From an uncultured Rhizobiaceae bacterium (GTDB taxonomy: Bacteria; Pseudomonadota; Alphaproteobacteria; Rhizobiales; Rhizobiaceae): a stretch of 64,000 nt of DNA. The stretch is taken from NCBI GenBank assembly GCA_951813045.1, contig CATOTF010000002.1, positions 1,488,001 to 1,552,000 on the forward strand, in the 5' to 3' direction. A program made the translations under genes and the position numbers. Each line of letters starts with the position of its first letter. The first letter of the stretch is position 1. The notes below the pieces were generated by a model. The model was not told where the DNA came from and did no database searches. It saw only the letters and a list, made by a program, of their open reading frames with translations. This document shows, one piece after another, positions 1 through 9,011 of this stretch.

Positions 1-46
1 AATTGGCCAGATTTTGGGACGTTTGTGTTTTTGATCTGGTTTAGTG

Positions 47-823
47 TCAGTTGATTTGAACAGATTTTTGTTTTCGGCTCTGGTGCAACCTGTAGCTTTC
101 ACCATTCATCTCCAGGATGTGGACGTGGTGTGTCAGCCGGTCGAGTATTGCGCCCGTTAGGCGTTCTGATCCGAAGACCTCTGTCCATTCGTCGAATGGT
201 AGATTGGATGTGATGATGATGGAACCGCGTTCATACCGTTGGCTGATTACTTCGAACAGCAACTCCGCCCCGGTTTTGGAGAGAGGGACGAAGCCCAGTT
301 CGTCAATGATCAGCAGGTCTTGAGCTGCCAGTTGTTTTTGATGCCGTTGCAAGCGACGTTCATCAACGGCCTCGATCATCTCATGAACCAGTGCAGCAGC
401 CGTGGTGAAGCGGACTTTCATCCCCTTTTGGCAGGCAGCCAGTCCAAGGCCGAGGGCAACATGGGTTTTGCCGGTTCCACTTGGTCCTAACGCGATGATG
501 TTTTGGCGTTTCGCAGCGTACTCGCAACGGGCCAGTTCCATCACGAGCACCTTGTTCACTGACGGGATCGTTTTGAAGTCAAAGCTGTCGAGGCTCTTGG
601 TTGCCGGGAACTTCGCAGCTTTGATGCGTCGCTCCACCATTCGGCGCTCACGTTCAATCAGCTCCAACTCACATAACCGCAGGAGATATTGGACATGATC
701 CTTATTCTCAGCGGCACATTGTTGGGCCTGTTTGGTATATTCACTCTGGAAGGTTGGCAGCCGAAGTTTGGTCAGATGATGTTTGAGTAGAACTTGCGGT
801 GTATCGGTAACAGTGTCGTTCAT
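47..823 (-). CDS. istB: IS21-family helper ATPase IstB
   Basis: The 258-residue AAA+ ATPase assists the IstA transposase in strand transfer and target choice. The P-loop reads ALGPSGTGKTH near residues 111-121 (canonical G-x-x-G-x-G-K-T) and the Walker B region reads LLIIDELGF near residues 169-177. The length is normal for IstB. The start codon overlaps the end of istA (ATGA type), so the two are translationally coupled. Confidence 0.95.
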   Translation of the reverse strand: MNDTVTDTPQVLLKHHLTKLRLPTFQSEYTKQAQQCAAENKDHVQYLLRLCELELIERERRMVERRIKAAKFPATKSLDSFDFKTIPSVNKVLVMELARCEYAAKRQNIIALGPSGTGKTHVALGLGLAACQKGMKVRFTTAAALVHEMIEAVDERRLQRHQKQLAAQDLLIIDELGFVPLSKTGAELLFEVISQRYERGSIIITSNLPFDEWTEVFGSERLTGAILDRLTHHVHILEMNGESYRLHQSRKQKSVQIN

Positions 824-2328
824 GCTGCCGCCTCCGACAACAGCACGGCATAGCTGGCAGGTTTTGTCGTCTCGACCACCGCTTTGGGCAAATAGGGGTA
901 GATGTCGAGATCAAGCCTGGGCGGTCGCCGCTCGATCCGGCACAGAATAAGGTGCTTGATCGCATCATAGCCAATGGCACCCAGATCCAAAGCTTGTTGG
1001 ATTGCGGCGTGAACGTGCTCCAGCTCAAAAGTTTCCAGCAGACGCAGGATCTGAACATACTCGCGTTTTCCCGCCTTACCCATGCGGGCTTCTAATAAAC
1101 GATGAAGGATCGCAAATGCATCGGGTAAACCCCAGCCTTGCAATGGTGCCGCCTGATCGAGAGCACCTACCTTTTGTTCCAGCAAGGGCAGATAGTGAAG
1201 CGGGTCGAAGATCATGTCTGCCTTCTCATAAGACCGACGATGGCGGGCAATAATCTCGGTTCCACTGCCAATCACAACCTCATGGATGTAACCGCGAACC
1301 TGAACCTCATGATGGGCAAAGGCGACAGGAACGGAGTAATCATTATTGCGGTAGCGGATCATCGAGATTGACGTTGCCCGCGTGCTAAACTTTTCACACG
1401 CGTCGTATGGCGTTGGGGGCAATGCCATCAGCGCGTCCAGGTCTCTCAGCAATCGTTCACCAATACTCTCACCATGTCCGCGAACAACATCATCCTGACG
1501 CTTCAGGCAGCATTCTTCCAACCAGGCGTTCAAGGCATCAAAGCTGTCGAACCGTGGGGCTGGGATGAGAAAGTTCCTGCGACCGTAACCAATGACGCCT
1601 TCGACATTCCCTTTATCATTGCCTTTGCCAGGGCGACCAAACTTATCCTCAAACAGATAGTGCGATTGTAGCTCTGAGAAAGTTCTCGTGCGTATCCGTT
1701 TGCCACCGCCCAGGATCTTTGCAACTGCAATCACGGTGTTGTCGTAGAGCATCGACAACGGCACACCGCCGAAGAAAGCAAACGCAGCATTGTGACCGTC
1801 ACAGAAGGCTTCTGTTGTTTCCGCCGGATACGCCTTCATGAAGAACGCATCCGAATGCGGCAACGATATAGCGATGTAATGCAGCTTGCGTTCGACACCG
1901 TCGATCACGCCGAACGTCTCACCAAAATCGACCTGAGCATGGCCGGGCGCGTGAACCAGAGGAACAAACACCTCCTGGGTTCGTCTTTGCTTCTCACGCA
2001 CATAATCAGTGACAATGGTGATCCCGCCAGTGAACCCGTGCTCATCCCGTAACCGCGCATGAATACGCTTGGCTGTGTGCCGTTGCTTTTTGATGACCTT
2101 TTTGTCGTCTTTCAGGATCTGATCAATTATCCCAACAAACGGATCCAACTTCGGGCGAACAGGCGCGGTCGTTCTTTGATAACCGGGCGGAACCGAGTGC
2201 TTCAGGATCTTCGCCACGGTTTTGCGATCAATCCCGAACAAACGGGCCACCTCGCTATTGTTCTTCCCATCCACATGGCACGCTCGACGCACCCGACTAT
2301 ACAAATCCACAGAATACATCTTCCCCAC
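820..2328 (-). CDS. istA: IS21-family DDE transposase IstA
   Basis: This 502-residue protein is full length for the family. It starts with a helix-turn-helix (residues about 10-45, with a Hin-like 'RKTVAKIL' recognition helix). A DDE integrase core follows, recognisable by HAQVDFGE near residue 132, a typical IS21 first catalytic Asp. A Mu-transposase-like C-terminal domain ends the protein. The annotated start may be four codons too early, because a second Met lies at residue 4. It is the first gene of the istA-istB pair, read inward from the end that interrupts the isomerase gene. Confidence 0.93.
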   Translation of the reverse strand: MGKMYSVDLYSRVRRACHVDGKNNSEVARLFGIDRKTVAKILKHSVPPGYQRTTAPVRPKLDPFVGIIDQILKDDKKVIKKQRHTAKRIHARLRDEHGFTGGITIVTDYVREKQRRTQEVFVPLVHAPGHAQVDFGETFGVIDGVERKLHYIAISLPHSDAFFMKAYPAETTEAFCDGHNAAFAFFGGVPLSMLYDNTVIAVAKILGGGKRIRTRTFSELQSHYLFEDKFGRPGKGNDKGNVEGVIGYGRRNFLIPAPRFDSFDALNAWLEECCLKRQDDVVRGHGESIGERLLRDLDALMALPPTPYDACEKFSTRATSISMIRYRNNDYSVPVAFAHHEVQVRGYIHEVVIGSGTEIIARHRRSYEKADMIFDPLHYLPLLEQKVGALDQAAPLQGWGLPDAFAILHRLLEARMGKAGKREYVQILRLLETFELEHVHAAIQQALDLGAIGYDAIKHLILCRIERRPPRLDLDIYPYLPKAVVETTKPASYAVLLSEAAA

Positions 2329-2427
2329 CTAATACTCACAAGCACAAGGTGTCAGAGTGCGGAATTTTACTCCGCGACGGTCAGATTACCCAACCATTTC
2401 TGTGGTCATTTTGTCTCCGGGATTCAC

Positions 2428-2642
2428 AACATTTCCTTACGTTCGTATTCCAGTTTTTGCGGAACGTTTTGAAATGCCTGCCAGGGCGGTTGATTACCTG
2501 TACTCTTGAATATGCCACCCAGTAGACACGGAACATATTGGAAGTTCACATCGGTTCTCGCTTCGATCTCCGGTATAACCTTGTGCAGGAGATAGGCATT
2601 AGGGCTGCCAAAATCGAAGATAAACTCAGGTGTGATGGTCAT
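2428..2642 (-). pseudogene. 2-hydroxychromene-2-carboxylate isomerase family (DsbA fold), 5' part only
   Basis: About 70 N-terminal residues begin at an ATG (2642) preceded by AGGAG. They read FIFDFGSPNAYL, VPCLLGGIFKSTGNQPPW and then NVPQKLEYERKEM, the characteristic start of the HCCA-isomerase/kappa-class GST branch of the thioredoxin fold. These enzymes use glutathione to isomerise hydroxychromene carboxylates, and relatives are common in alphaproteobacteria. The frame ends two codons later at the IS21 terminus. The 3' part should lie on the far side of the IS, left of the window. The gene follows the rplL terminator where rpoB would often be found. Confidence 0.8.
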
Positions 2643-2858
2643 GGTGAAAACTCCTGCCGATATTCCCTCCAGAGCATTGTTGAATGTCAAACACCCATGC
2701 CGCCCCGGGTTACTGATACTGCATCACATAGTCCGCACTATATGATCCCGCACCAATACCTAATTCCCATTGCCAAATCCTTTATCACCCGTATGTTTCT
2801 CCGTTTATCTTTTCACCAATCTTCCGGCCGCGCACATATAATCAATAACCGCAGGTGC

Positions 2859-2886
2859 AAAAAAGCCCCGGTGTTTCCACCGGGGC
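2859..2886 (-). terminator. Rho-independent terminator after rplL
   Basis: A perfect stem GCCCCGGTG / CACCGGGGC with a four-base loop spans 2865-2886. On the minus strand it is followed by six T residues (2859-2864). It lies about 50 bases downstream of the rplL stop. A very similar hairpin follows rplA at 20598-20619. Confidence 0.9.
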
Positions 2887-2933
2887 TTTTACGGAATTTC
2901 GGTTGGGCAGTGAAAACGCTGCCCGATATGAAA

Positions 2934-3302
2934 TTATTTGAGCTCGACAGAAGCACCGGCTTCTTCGAGTTGTTTTTTGAGCTCTTCGGCTTCGCCTTTT
3001 GAGATGCCTTCTTTGACAGCTTTTGGCGCGCCTTCGACGAGGTCTTTGGCTTCTTTGAGGCCAAGACCTGTGATGCCGCGAACTTCTTTAATGACGTTGA
3101 TTTTCTTGTCGCCAGCAGCGGTCAGAATAACGTCGAATTCGTCTTTTTCTTCTGCTGCTTCAGCAGGTGCAGCGGCAGCAGCAGCGGCAACCGGAGCAGC
3201 AGCAGAAACGCCCCAATGGTCTTCGAGCATTTTTGAAAGTTCAGCAGCTTCCATAACGGTCAGTGCAGAAAGGTCGTCTACGATCTTTTGAAGATCAGCC
3301 AT
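2934..3302 (-). CDS. rplL: 50S ribosomal protein L7/L12
   Basis: The 122-residue acidic stalk protein forms the L10(L12)n complex that recruits translation factors. The N-terminal dimerisation helix ([20 protein letters not shown]) is followed by an Ala-rich hinge at about residues 37-52. The C-terminal domain carries the conserved [12 protein letters not shown] and [16 protein letters not shown]. The length and sequence are normal. It lies 69 bases after rplJ in the same transcript and ends at a strong terminator. rpoB is not downstream, contrary to the usual order. Confidence 0.98.
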   Translation of the reverse strand: MADLQKIVDDLSALTVMEAAELSKMLEDHWGVSAAAPVAAAAAAAPAEAAEEKDEFDVILTAAGDKKINVIKEVRGITGLGLKEAKDLVEGAPKAVKEGISKGEAEELKKQLEEAGASVELK

Positions 3303-3371
3303 GATGTTTAGTCCTTAGATTATGTTCAAACGGATGTTTGATTAAAATGAAATATTTGGTTTGAAGTCCGC

Positions 3372-3887
3372 TCACGCAGCTTCTTTTGAGGAATACGCCC
3401 CGATGACCCGTGCTACCTGACCCGCTGGTGCGGAGGTAACCATTGCAATGCGCTGTGCCGGTGTTGTGATCATGCCAATCAGTTTTCCGCGCAGTTCATC
3501 CAATGACGGCAGTGAAGCAAGCGCTTTCACACCGTTGGCGTCGAGGTTGGTTGCGCCCATGGCACCGCCCAGAATAACGAGTTTTTCGTTTTTCTTGGCA
3601 AAGTCATTGGCGGCTTTCGGCGCTGCAACCGGGTCTTCTGCATAAGCAAGAAGGGTTGGGCCGGACAGATAATCTGCCATGCCTTCAGCGTCTGTACCCT
3701 CAAGAGCAAGCTTGACGAGACGGTTCTTCGCGACTTTGACAGTTCCGCCGGCTGCACGCATTGATGAACGCAGTTCCGTCATCTCCGCAACCGTCAGACC
3801 GGTGTATTGCGCCACAACGATGGAACCCTGGGCAGCCAGGACGTCCTTCATTTCAGCAACAAATTCGCGTTTTTCCGCTCTTTCCAA
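3372..3887 (-). CDS. rplJ: 50S ribosomal protein L10
   Basis: The 171-residue stalk base protein binds 23S rRNA and the L7/L12 dimers, and represses its own mRNA through the upstream leader. It starts [14 protein letters not shown] and contains the conserved [14 protein letters not shown] segment and a C-terminal helix for L12 binding. The only suitable start is TTG at 3887, preceded by GGAGAGAC; the same TTG and Shine-Dalgarno are kept in the leader duplicate at 9081-9083. It is the first gene of rplJ-rplL. The usual upstream neighbours rplK-rplA lie 17 kb away. Confidence 0.97.
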   Translation of the reverse strand: MERAEKREFVAEMKDVLAAQGSIVVAQYTGLTVAEMTELRSSMRAAGGTVKVAKNRLVKLALEGTDAEGMADYLSGPTLLAYAEDPVAAPKAANDFAKKNEKLVILGGAMGATNLDANGVKALASLPSLDELRGKLIGMITTPAQRIAMVTSAPAGQVARVIGAYSSKEAA

Positions 3888-4190
3888 TTTGTCTCTCCAG
3901 TATGCCTCCCGGACACATCAGTGCCAACGCACAAAAGTGCTCAGGGGGCGGTTCGATTTCGCTGCCTTTGCTCTAACAAGCACTGGCAACAGTGAAACCC
4001 TGCCCCCTCGCAAACATATTGTTTTTGAGGCAAATCCGTTCGAACAGGCAGCATAAAGATGCAGCCAATTGTTCTCACCGTCTGTGCGGGCATATATTAA
4101 GGGGCATCAAAAACACCCCACCAGCAGTCTTGGACAGGCGCGCAACAAATTACGCGCGCTGCCTATGGCAGGGAATGGGGAGGAATGCAA
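3801..4190. repeat. Direct repeat, copy A (native rplJ 5' end plus leader)
   Basis: This 390-base segment recurs at 8997-9389 in the same orientation, with roughly 90 per cent identity by eye. It includes the first 29 codons of rplJ, the TTG start, its ribosome-binding site and the whole L10 leader. The conserved leader cores are identical in the two copies, while loop bases between them differ. Copy A is continuous with intact rplJ and is therefore the resident copy. Confidence 0.9.
3888..4140 (-). promoter_or_regulatory. L10 (rplJ) autoregulatory mRNA leader
   Basis: Read on the minus strand, the leader contains GTCCAAGACTGCTGGTGGGG (4116-4135) and GCCCGCACAGACGGTGAG (4074-4091). These are the conserved halves of the ribosomal L10 leader that folds into the L10(L12)4 binding site. 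Because rplJ begins right after this RNA, excess L10 complex should repress rplJ-rplL translation. The 5' boundary and promoter cannot be fixed by eye. Confidence 0.85.
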
Positions 4191-4681
4191 GGGGGGCTTT
4201 AATTGGTTTATCGAAACTGGGGGATTGCGGACTATGGGCGAAACAGCAAGTAACCATCCGCGGACACTAAAGCCGACAATGGCAGAGGTAACATAAACTC
4301 AGTTGTTTGTGTCCAAAACCAATCATTATCAGATCTACCAGCGGTGATAGGAATAAAAAGCCAATGCATTATCAATGGTACCCTGATGATGGAGTAATGT
4401 TGTCAGTCGTACTCTAACGTTGCGTAGACATTTGAAACCTAAAATATTTCAGGGTGTTAACTAGCTCTATTGGCCTCGAGTTTACGGTGGGTTTGAAAAC
4501 CCAACCTTCGAAAAGCCCTTCAGGGCTTGTTAAGGGCGGGTGTTAAACCGGCCAAAAAGAGTTCTAAACTGTTAAATACCCGGTATTTTTCTTCCAGTAT
4601 TGTTTCTTGGCTATCACTTGCTAACACTTGAGAATCGGTTTGCCCCAATACCCTTTTGATAATCCTGCCCTTCAAGGGATA
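4191..4681. other. Intergenic stretch between the rplJ leader and a decayed kinase
   Basis: I see no gene in this stretch of about 490 bases. It must hold the promoter for the minus-strand rplJ-rplL unit if that unit is transcribed independently, but I cannot point to a convincing -35/-10 pair. A small hairpin (AAGCCCTTCAGGGCTT, around 4513-4529) lies about 150 bases before the kinase remnant. Sequence similarity to copy B of the leader repeat stops at about 4190, which marks the left edge of the accessory block. Confidence 0.5.
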
Positions 4682-7240
4682 ATGCTTGAGAACGACAGGC
4701 GTGGAGAACAGGCAATTGCCTGTTTCCAGGCGCTGATAGCACTGATCGTTTTTGGTTTTCATTTGGTGTCAGCTTCGAAGAACCAATGGGGTATTTTTAG
4801 CCCACTAACGCTCGGCATCGCGACCTGTATTATATTCTCGTGCGGGTTAAGGTTGTGGTTGGCGAATTGGAAAATGCTACCTAATTTCTGGCTAAATGTG
4901 CTAACCGTGCTCGACGGCTGCTTCATCTTTGCCATCATAATTTCTTATAGCTTTGCCTATTCTCTACCCATTGAGTCATCATTCAAAGCACCCTCAATTA
5001 TCTTCCTAGTTCTCTATACGGGCGCACGGGTTCTGAAATTCGATCCGATACCAATTCTGGTTGCGGGTACAACCGTCGTCATCGGTTGGCTGTTTTTGTT
5101 GTTCTACTCAGTGATGAGTGGGGCTAATGTTACAAGTTCTTATCGAGAACATGTTTCGTCCGGTAAGTTGCTCATCGGTGCGAACATTGAGATGGCGGTA
5201 GGTTTTATTGCCGTCACAGGTGTTCTGGTTGTCACTTCAATCTACGCTCGACGCATTTTGGCTAATACTGCTGATATTGGTGAACTGGAGGAAGCCAAAC
5301 AAAGGGCTGAGGAAATTGCTGCACGACATGTAGCCCTTTTCCAATCATCAACCGACGGCATCCTGGTGGTTGATCAGATGGGAACGATTGAACGGGTCAA
5401 CCCAAAACTGGAGGAGATGTTTGGTCATTCAGCCCAAAACCTGACGGGCAAAAATGTTGCTCTACTCATGTCTCAAACCAACGCAACCATGTTAGCGCGG
5501 GACATCAATTCGTTTCAGGAGAATAAAGTTCTCAACTCGTTGGTAGTCCCTTTGAATCGCAGGGGCTTCATGCCAATGGCCACGAATTTCCAATTGAGCT
5601 GTCTATCAGTGATTTTAGAGTCGCCGACAAGCTTCACTTTACAGGAATCATCCGTGATGTGACGACAAGGGTAAAATCGAGGCTTAACGAACGCGCCGCG
5701 CTAAATAAGTTTGCCGAGGTTGTCACATCCGCATTGGATGCCATTGTGGTTATTGATGAGAAGGGTTTGATTGTAGAATTTAACCCGGCCGCCGAAGAAA
5801 TATTTGGCTTCTCCAGCGCAGATGTTATCGGGCAGGAATTAAGTCAGACCATAATTCCTCCAAACCACCGTGCCGCTCACAGTAATGGTTTGATCCATTA
5901 TTTAAAAACTGGAGAAGGCCCGGTTCTCAATCAGCGAATTGAAATCGATGCAGTTACTGCAGATGGCCGTTCGATCATGATTGAACTTGCCATTAAGGAT
6001 TGCAACAGTGACGATGGTCGCCTCTTCTTTGGATACATGCGCGACATTACGGAAAAGAAAGCGCGTGAAGTTGAATTAGTAGAAGCTAAGGAAAGAGCGG
6101 AAGTCGCGAATCGCGCCAAGGCGAGTTTTCTCGCTATGATGAGCCACGAAATTCGAACGCCGCTCAATGGTGTTTTGGGTATTTTGACCTTGCTGTCTGA
6201 GACCATAAAGCAGCCCGAAAACACAAAACTCATTGCAACGGCGCGCCGTTCCGGCAAATCCCTGCTGACGATCATAAATGATATTCTTGATTTCTCAAAG
6301 CTTGAGGCTGGAAAACTCGACCTCGAAATTGGAGCGTTTCACACGGACTTGTTGGTCGACAGTGTCCAAAGTCTGGTGCGTCAACAAGCCAACCAAAAAC
6401 ACCTGAAACTCAACTTTGTCATGAAAGACTGTGTTCCAAAGGTTCTGCGGGGCGATCAGGACCGCATCCGCCAGATCCTTCTCAATTTGGTATGGAATGC
6501 GGTTAAGTTTACGGAGGTTGGTGGCGTTGATGTTGTGCTTGAGAATTGTGGTAGCGTTGAAAAGCCATGCATCCGTTTCTCGGTAACTGATACTGGAATT
6601 GGGGTCCCTGACGAAAGGCAAAGCGAGCTCTTTGCTGAGTTTGCAACCATTGACCCAAGCTACGCACGAAAATTTGGCGGCACCGGTCTTGGACTTTCGA
6701 TATGCAAAGCACTCACGGAGGCGATGGGTGGTAACATTGGCTACACCAAAAACCCAGATAGCGGTTCAATCTTTTGGTTTGAATTACCCTTGGTCGAAGG
6801 TGATGAAAATTCCATCATGGATGACGATTCTGCGGAATCTGCAAAAAGTGTTTTGTCAAAATTTGATAATGTGCGCCTCCTGTTGGCGGAAGATAATGGC
6901 ACAAACCAACTTGTCATATGCGGTCAGTGCAATGATGGGGGTTTTATTAATCTCCCCGTCTAACCCGCGAATAATTTTCGTTGCGGCAATGCCGTCCATT
7001 TCCGGCATTGAAACGTCCATCAAAATCGCGTCATAGTCATGCGCCATAATACCGTCGATAGCTTCTTGACCGTTGCTGACGATATCGACCGTGCATCCCA
7101 ATCGTTCCAGCATATTACCGATCCCAAGAGCTGCCGAGATGCTGGAGGTCAGTCCTTCGACCATTTATCGCAAACGCGAAACATGGGCAGGTTCTTAACC
7201 GTCTGCTGGCCTACCGTTCGAATATTGAGCTATGCAATTA
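4682..7240 (+). pseudogene. Hybrid sensor histidine kinase, decayed: frameshift plus internal inversion
   Basis: The remains are in the order expected for a membrane hybrid kinase. About six membrane helices (4.7-5.25 kb) are followed by a PAS domain, a second PAS (from about 5.69 kb), HisKA with FLAMMSHEIRTPLNG, a HATPase with NLVWNAVKFTE and FGGTGLGLSI, and the first strand of a receiver domain (VRLLLAEDN). Two lesions break it. A frameshift near 5545-5570 occurs inside PAS1: the true frame resumes as NGHEFPIELSISDF and runs on without a stop. From about 6915 to 7116 the rest of the receiver core lies on the opposite strand. Downstream, + strand frames still look like the end of a receiver ([19 protein letters not shown]) but are out of phase. 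The start is chosen at ATG 4682. The gene cannot make a working kinase-receiver. Confidence 0.85.
6915..7116 (-). other. Inverted receiver-domain segment inside the kinase pseudogene
   Basis: The minus strand encodes [19 protein letters not shown], then [14 protein letters not shown] (with the phospho-acceptor Asp), then TPIIALTAY. This is precisely the portion of a receiver domain missing after [14 protein letters not shown] on the plus strand. The two ends of the segment share a short palindromic ATAT (left in CATATG, right in CATATT). A local inversion of about 200 bases explains the arrangement. Confidence 0.85.
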
Positions 7241-7255
7241 TGTAATATTAGCGAC

Positions 7256-7284
7256 AAAAAAACGCCCGAACCTTGGTCCGGGCG
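7256..7284 (-). terminator. Rho-independent terminator after the phosphomannomutase-like gene
   Basis: On the minus strand CGCCCGGACC and GGTTCGGGCG form a 10-bp stem (one mismatch) at 7263-7284, followed by a run of seven T (7256-7262). It lies about 30 bases past the stop of the minus-strand gene at 7317. Confidence 0.8.
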
Positions 7285-7316
7285 CTAAGTGGGCAGTAAA
7301 TATCGTGGCGTATTCG

Positions 7317-8048
7317 TTAAGCGGCAAGCACCTCCTGGAGAGATAAGAGTGATTTCCAGGTATCCAGAAATGTTTCTACCGAAATAGCACTGTGTTGAGG
7401 AAATCGGGCAAGTTCATCCGCCAGTGGTTTGTCGTTGCCGTTTGGCCCCATTTTGTCTCCATAGAATGTAATTGAGCACCCCGGATACTGCTTCTCGATT
7501 TCCGTACGGACAACAGCATTGGTCCAGCCTTTCGGTACGATATCGATGCTGATTTCGCCACCGGTTGATGCCTCGTATTCCGGAAACTCCTTTAAGAGAG
7601 ATGAGACAAACGTGAGCCGTTCCTGCGCGACCTGTTCCCAAGCATGATAGGCCTTACGCTGCGCTAAGGTCGCATCTCGACCTACGACACTGATATTTAA
7701 CATGCCGGGCCTTGGCTCGATATGCGTACCACATCGTAACGGATATGGACTGGTGTCGATGAAATGCTCCGATGCCTCGACCAGTCTTTTTGGAAACGTG
7801 TGAGATTTTTGATATATCCTGTCGTTGCCCTTCCACAATTCTGCGCCGGAACATGTAAAAACACCTTCACAGAAGGTTATGATGCCCGTGGGTAATTGCT
7901 CGCTGATCTTTGGGTAATCGCTACCCGTCACAAGATAAACGGTATTAGAGTTGACGAAGTCTGCAAAGAACTTTTCAAACTCTGGTGTGATACGTTGCCG
8001 TGGCATTGTTAGTGTTCCGTCCACGTCGAATGCGAATATTTTTTTCAT
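7317..8048 (-). CDS. Eukaryotic-type phosphomannomutase-like HAD phosphatase
   Basis: The 243-residue HAD-superfamily protein (type IIB cap) has the catalytic DxD motif in FDVDGTLT (D8, D10). It also shows TGSDYPKISEQLP, PGMLNISVVGR, STGGEISIDIVPKGW and YGDKMGPNGNDKPLA. These match the eukaryotic PMM1/PMM2 fold (in which GD..PGGND binds Mg2+), not the alpha-D-phosphohexomutase ManB of most bacteria. The probable reaction is mannose-6-phosphate to mannose-1-phosphate. The ATG is preceded by GGAG, which overlaps the stop of a truncated mannose-1-phosphate guanylyltransferase gene. Together they are the end of a GDP-mannose operon, and a terminator follows. A general sugar phosphatase is the alternative. 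Confidence 0.8.
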   Translation of the reverse strand: MKKIFAFDVDGTLTMPRQRITPEFEKFFADFVNSNTVYLVTGSDYPKISEQLPTGIITFCEGVFTCSGAELWKGNDRIYQKSHTFPKRLVEASEHFIDTSPYPLRCGTHIEPRPGMLNISVVGRDATLAQRKAYHAWEQVAQERLTFVSSLLKEFPEYEASTGGEISIDIVPKGWTNAVVRTEIEKQYPGCSITFYGDKMGPNGNDKPLADELARFPQHSAISVETFLDTWKSLLSLQEVLAA

Positions 8049-8059
8049 CTGATCTACTC

Positions 8060-8218
8060 CTAAGCTGCAACATTGAATTGAGACACGGGGGTCGGTTCGC
8101 GGTTGTAGATATCCTCCACACGAACGATGTCGTCTTCACCCAGATAGTTACCAATCTGAACTTCGATAATCTCCACAGTATCGGCGGTGAGATTATCGAG
8201 GCGATGGATGGCGCCCTT
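8060..8218 (-). pseudogene. Mannose-1-phosphate guanylyltransferase, 3' stump
   Basis: The minus strand encodes 52 residues ending in a TAG at 8060. They include KGAIHRLDN, VEIIEVQIGNYLGEDDIVR and VEDIYNR, the signature C-terminal cupin of ManC/XanB-type guanylyltransferases (HRLEN...IEVQ.G.YLGEDDIVR). About 400 N-terminal residues are missing: upstream DNA beyond about 8220 encodes RTX repeats on the other strand. The stump's stop overlaps the ribosome-binding site of the phosphomannomutase gene, so the pair was once a GDP-mannose operon. Confidence 0.85.
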
Positions 8219-8224
8219 ATCCTC

Positions 8225-8608
8225 TCCGGCGGTGATCATAATGACCGCATCTACGGTGGTTCCGGCAACGACGAACTGGCCGGGGGTTCTGGAAACGATT
8301 ACCTTTCAGCCAGCTCTGGAGATGACATTCTTACCGGTGGTATCGGCAGTGACAAACTGTTCGGTGGTGCTGGTAGCGATAACTTCGTATTGGGCGACTT
8401 TAATGTTGGCGATCGAGATATTGTGGCCGACTTCAGCACCGGTGATACGGTTGATGTCAGCCCATTTAGTTTCTCCTCATTTGCTGACGTGTTATTGTCA
8501 GGAGAGCAGACTAACGATCGATGTGTCTTTGAATTTGATGAAGGCTATTCAGTCGTTTTCAACAATTTTGATCTGAATGAATTTTCAGAAGCTGACTTCA
8601 TGATCTAG
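8225..8608 (+). pseudogene. RTX calcium-binding repeat protein, 3' stump
   Basis: An open frame of 127 residues carries about five glycine-aspartate nonapeptides (GGSGNDELA, GGSGNDYLS, GGIGSDKLF, GGAGSDNFV) followed by the usual RTX C-terminal sequence FNVGDRDIVADFSTGDTVDVS. Such repeats form a Ca2+-binding beta-roll and carry the type I secretion signal at the extreme C-terminus. The frame stays open upstream to 8000, but that part is antisense to the manC stump and the phosphomannomutase start and is not RTX. The N-terminal effector portion is lost. A perfect hairpin follows the stop. Confidence 0.8.
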
Positions 8609-8616
8609 AAAACTCA

Positions 8617-8642
8617 GATCGCGCGACCTTGGTCGCGCGATC
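8617..8642 (+). terminator. Perfect 12-bp inverted repeat after the RTX stump
   Basis: GATCGCGCGACC, TT and GGTCGCGCGATC form a perfect stem nine bases after the RTX stop codon. There is no clear T-run on either strand, so it is either a weak terminator or an mRNA 3'-end stabiliser. Confidence 0.55.
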
Positions 8643-8825
8643 GATAATAAGTTGATTTCGCATTATTCGCCGCCGTTCAGAGTTACATGCATCGCGGGGT
8701 TTGAGCCTTATCAGCGATCAGAAACCGTGGTCGTGTTTATTATTACCAGTTTCCACATCGGTTGACGGTCTGCCCTGTCGTCTTTAGCGCTTTAGCAAGA
8801 TATTCTTTTCAGGCATGGACCGATT

Positions 8826-9011
8826 GTGCGTTCCTCGAAACTTATACATGTCGTAAGCGCCAATGCCGCCGGTGAAGTGTGTGACGTTATCGTTGGGGGA
8901 GTATCTCCTCCGCCCAGTTCAACACTTTGGGAGATGAGAACGCAGATTGAGCAAGACGGCACTTTGCGCAACTTCGTATTGAATGAACCGCGCGGCGGTG
9001 TATTGCGCCAC
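8826..9011 (+). pseudogene. Proline racemase / hydroxyproline epimerase family, 5' stump
   Basis: The reading frame starts [18 protein letters not shown] and continues [26 protein letters not shown]. This is the conserved N-terminal region of the proline racemase superfamily (4-hydroxyproline 2-epimerase and trans-3-hydroxyproline dehydratase included), whose members are about 330 residues long. After about 62 residues the sequence becomes the duplicated rplJ fragment. The family motif GGV-x-RH is still legible across the first 15 bases of that repeat, so the junction falls in shared sequence. The active-site cysteine motifs are absent. Confidence 0.85.

Larger units (their letters stand above)
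1..2427 (-). mobile_element. IS21-family insertion sequence, truncated by the window edge
   Basis: The element carries istA and istB on the minus strand, overlapping by 4 bases, which is the normal IS21 layout. Its istA-side end lies near base 2427: reading the minus strand inward, the DNA changes from an isomerase reading frame to TGTGAATCCCGGAGAC and then to TGACC-type inner repeats, as expected for an IS21 terminus. The other end is not in the window, so the terminal inverted repeat and target duplication cannot be compared. Both ORFs look intact, so the element may be active. Confidence 0.8.

Noticed and set aside
8000-8224. Upstream half of the open frame containing the RTX repeats
   Set aside because: This part is antisense to the phosphomannomutase start and the manC stump, and does not resemble an RTX protein; only the region from about 8225 is genuine.
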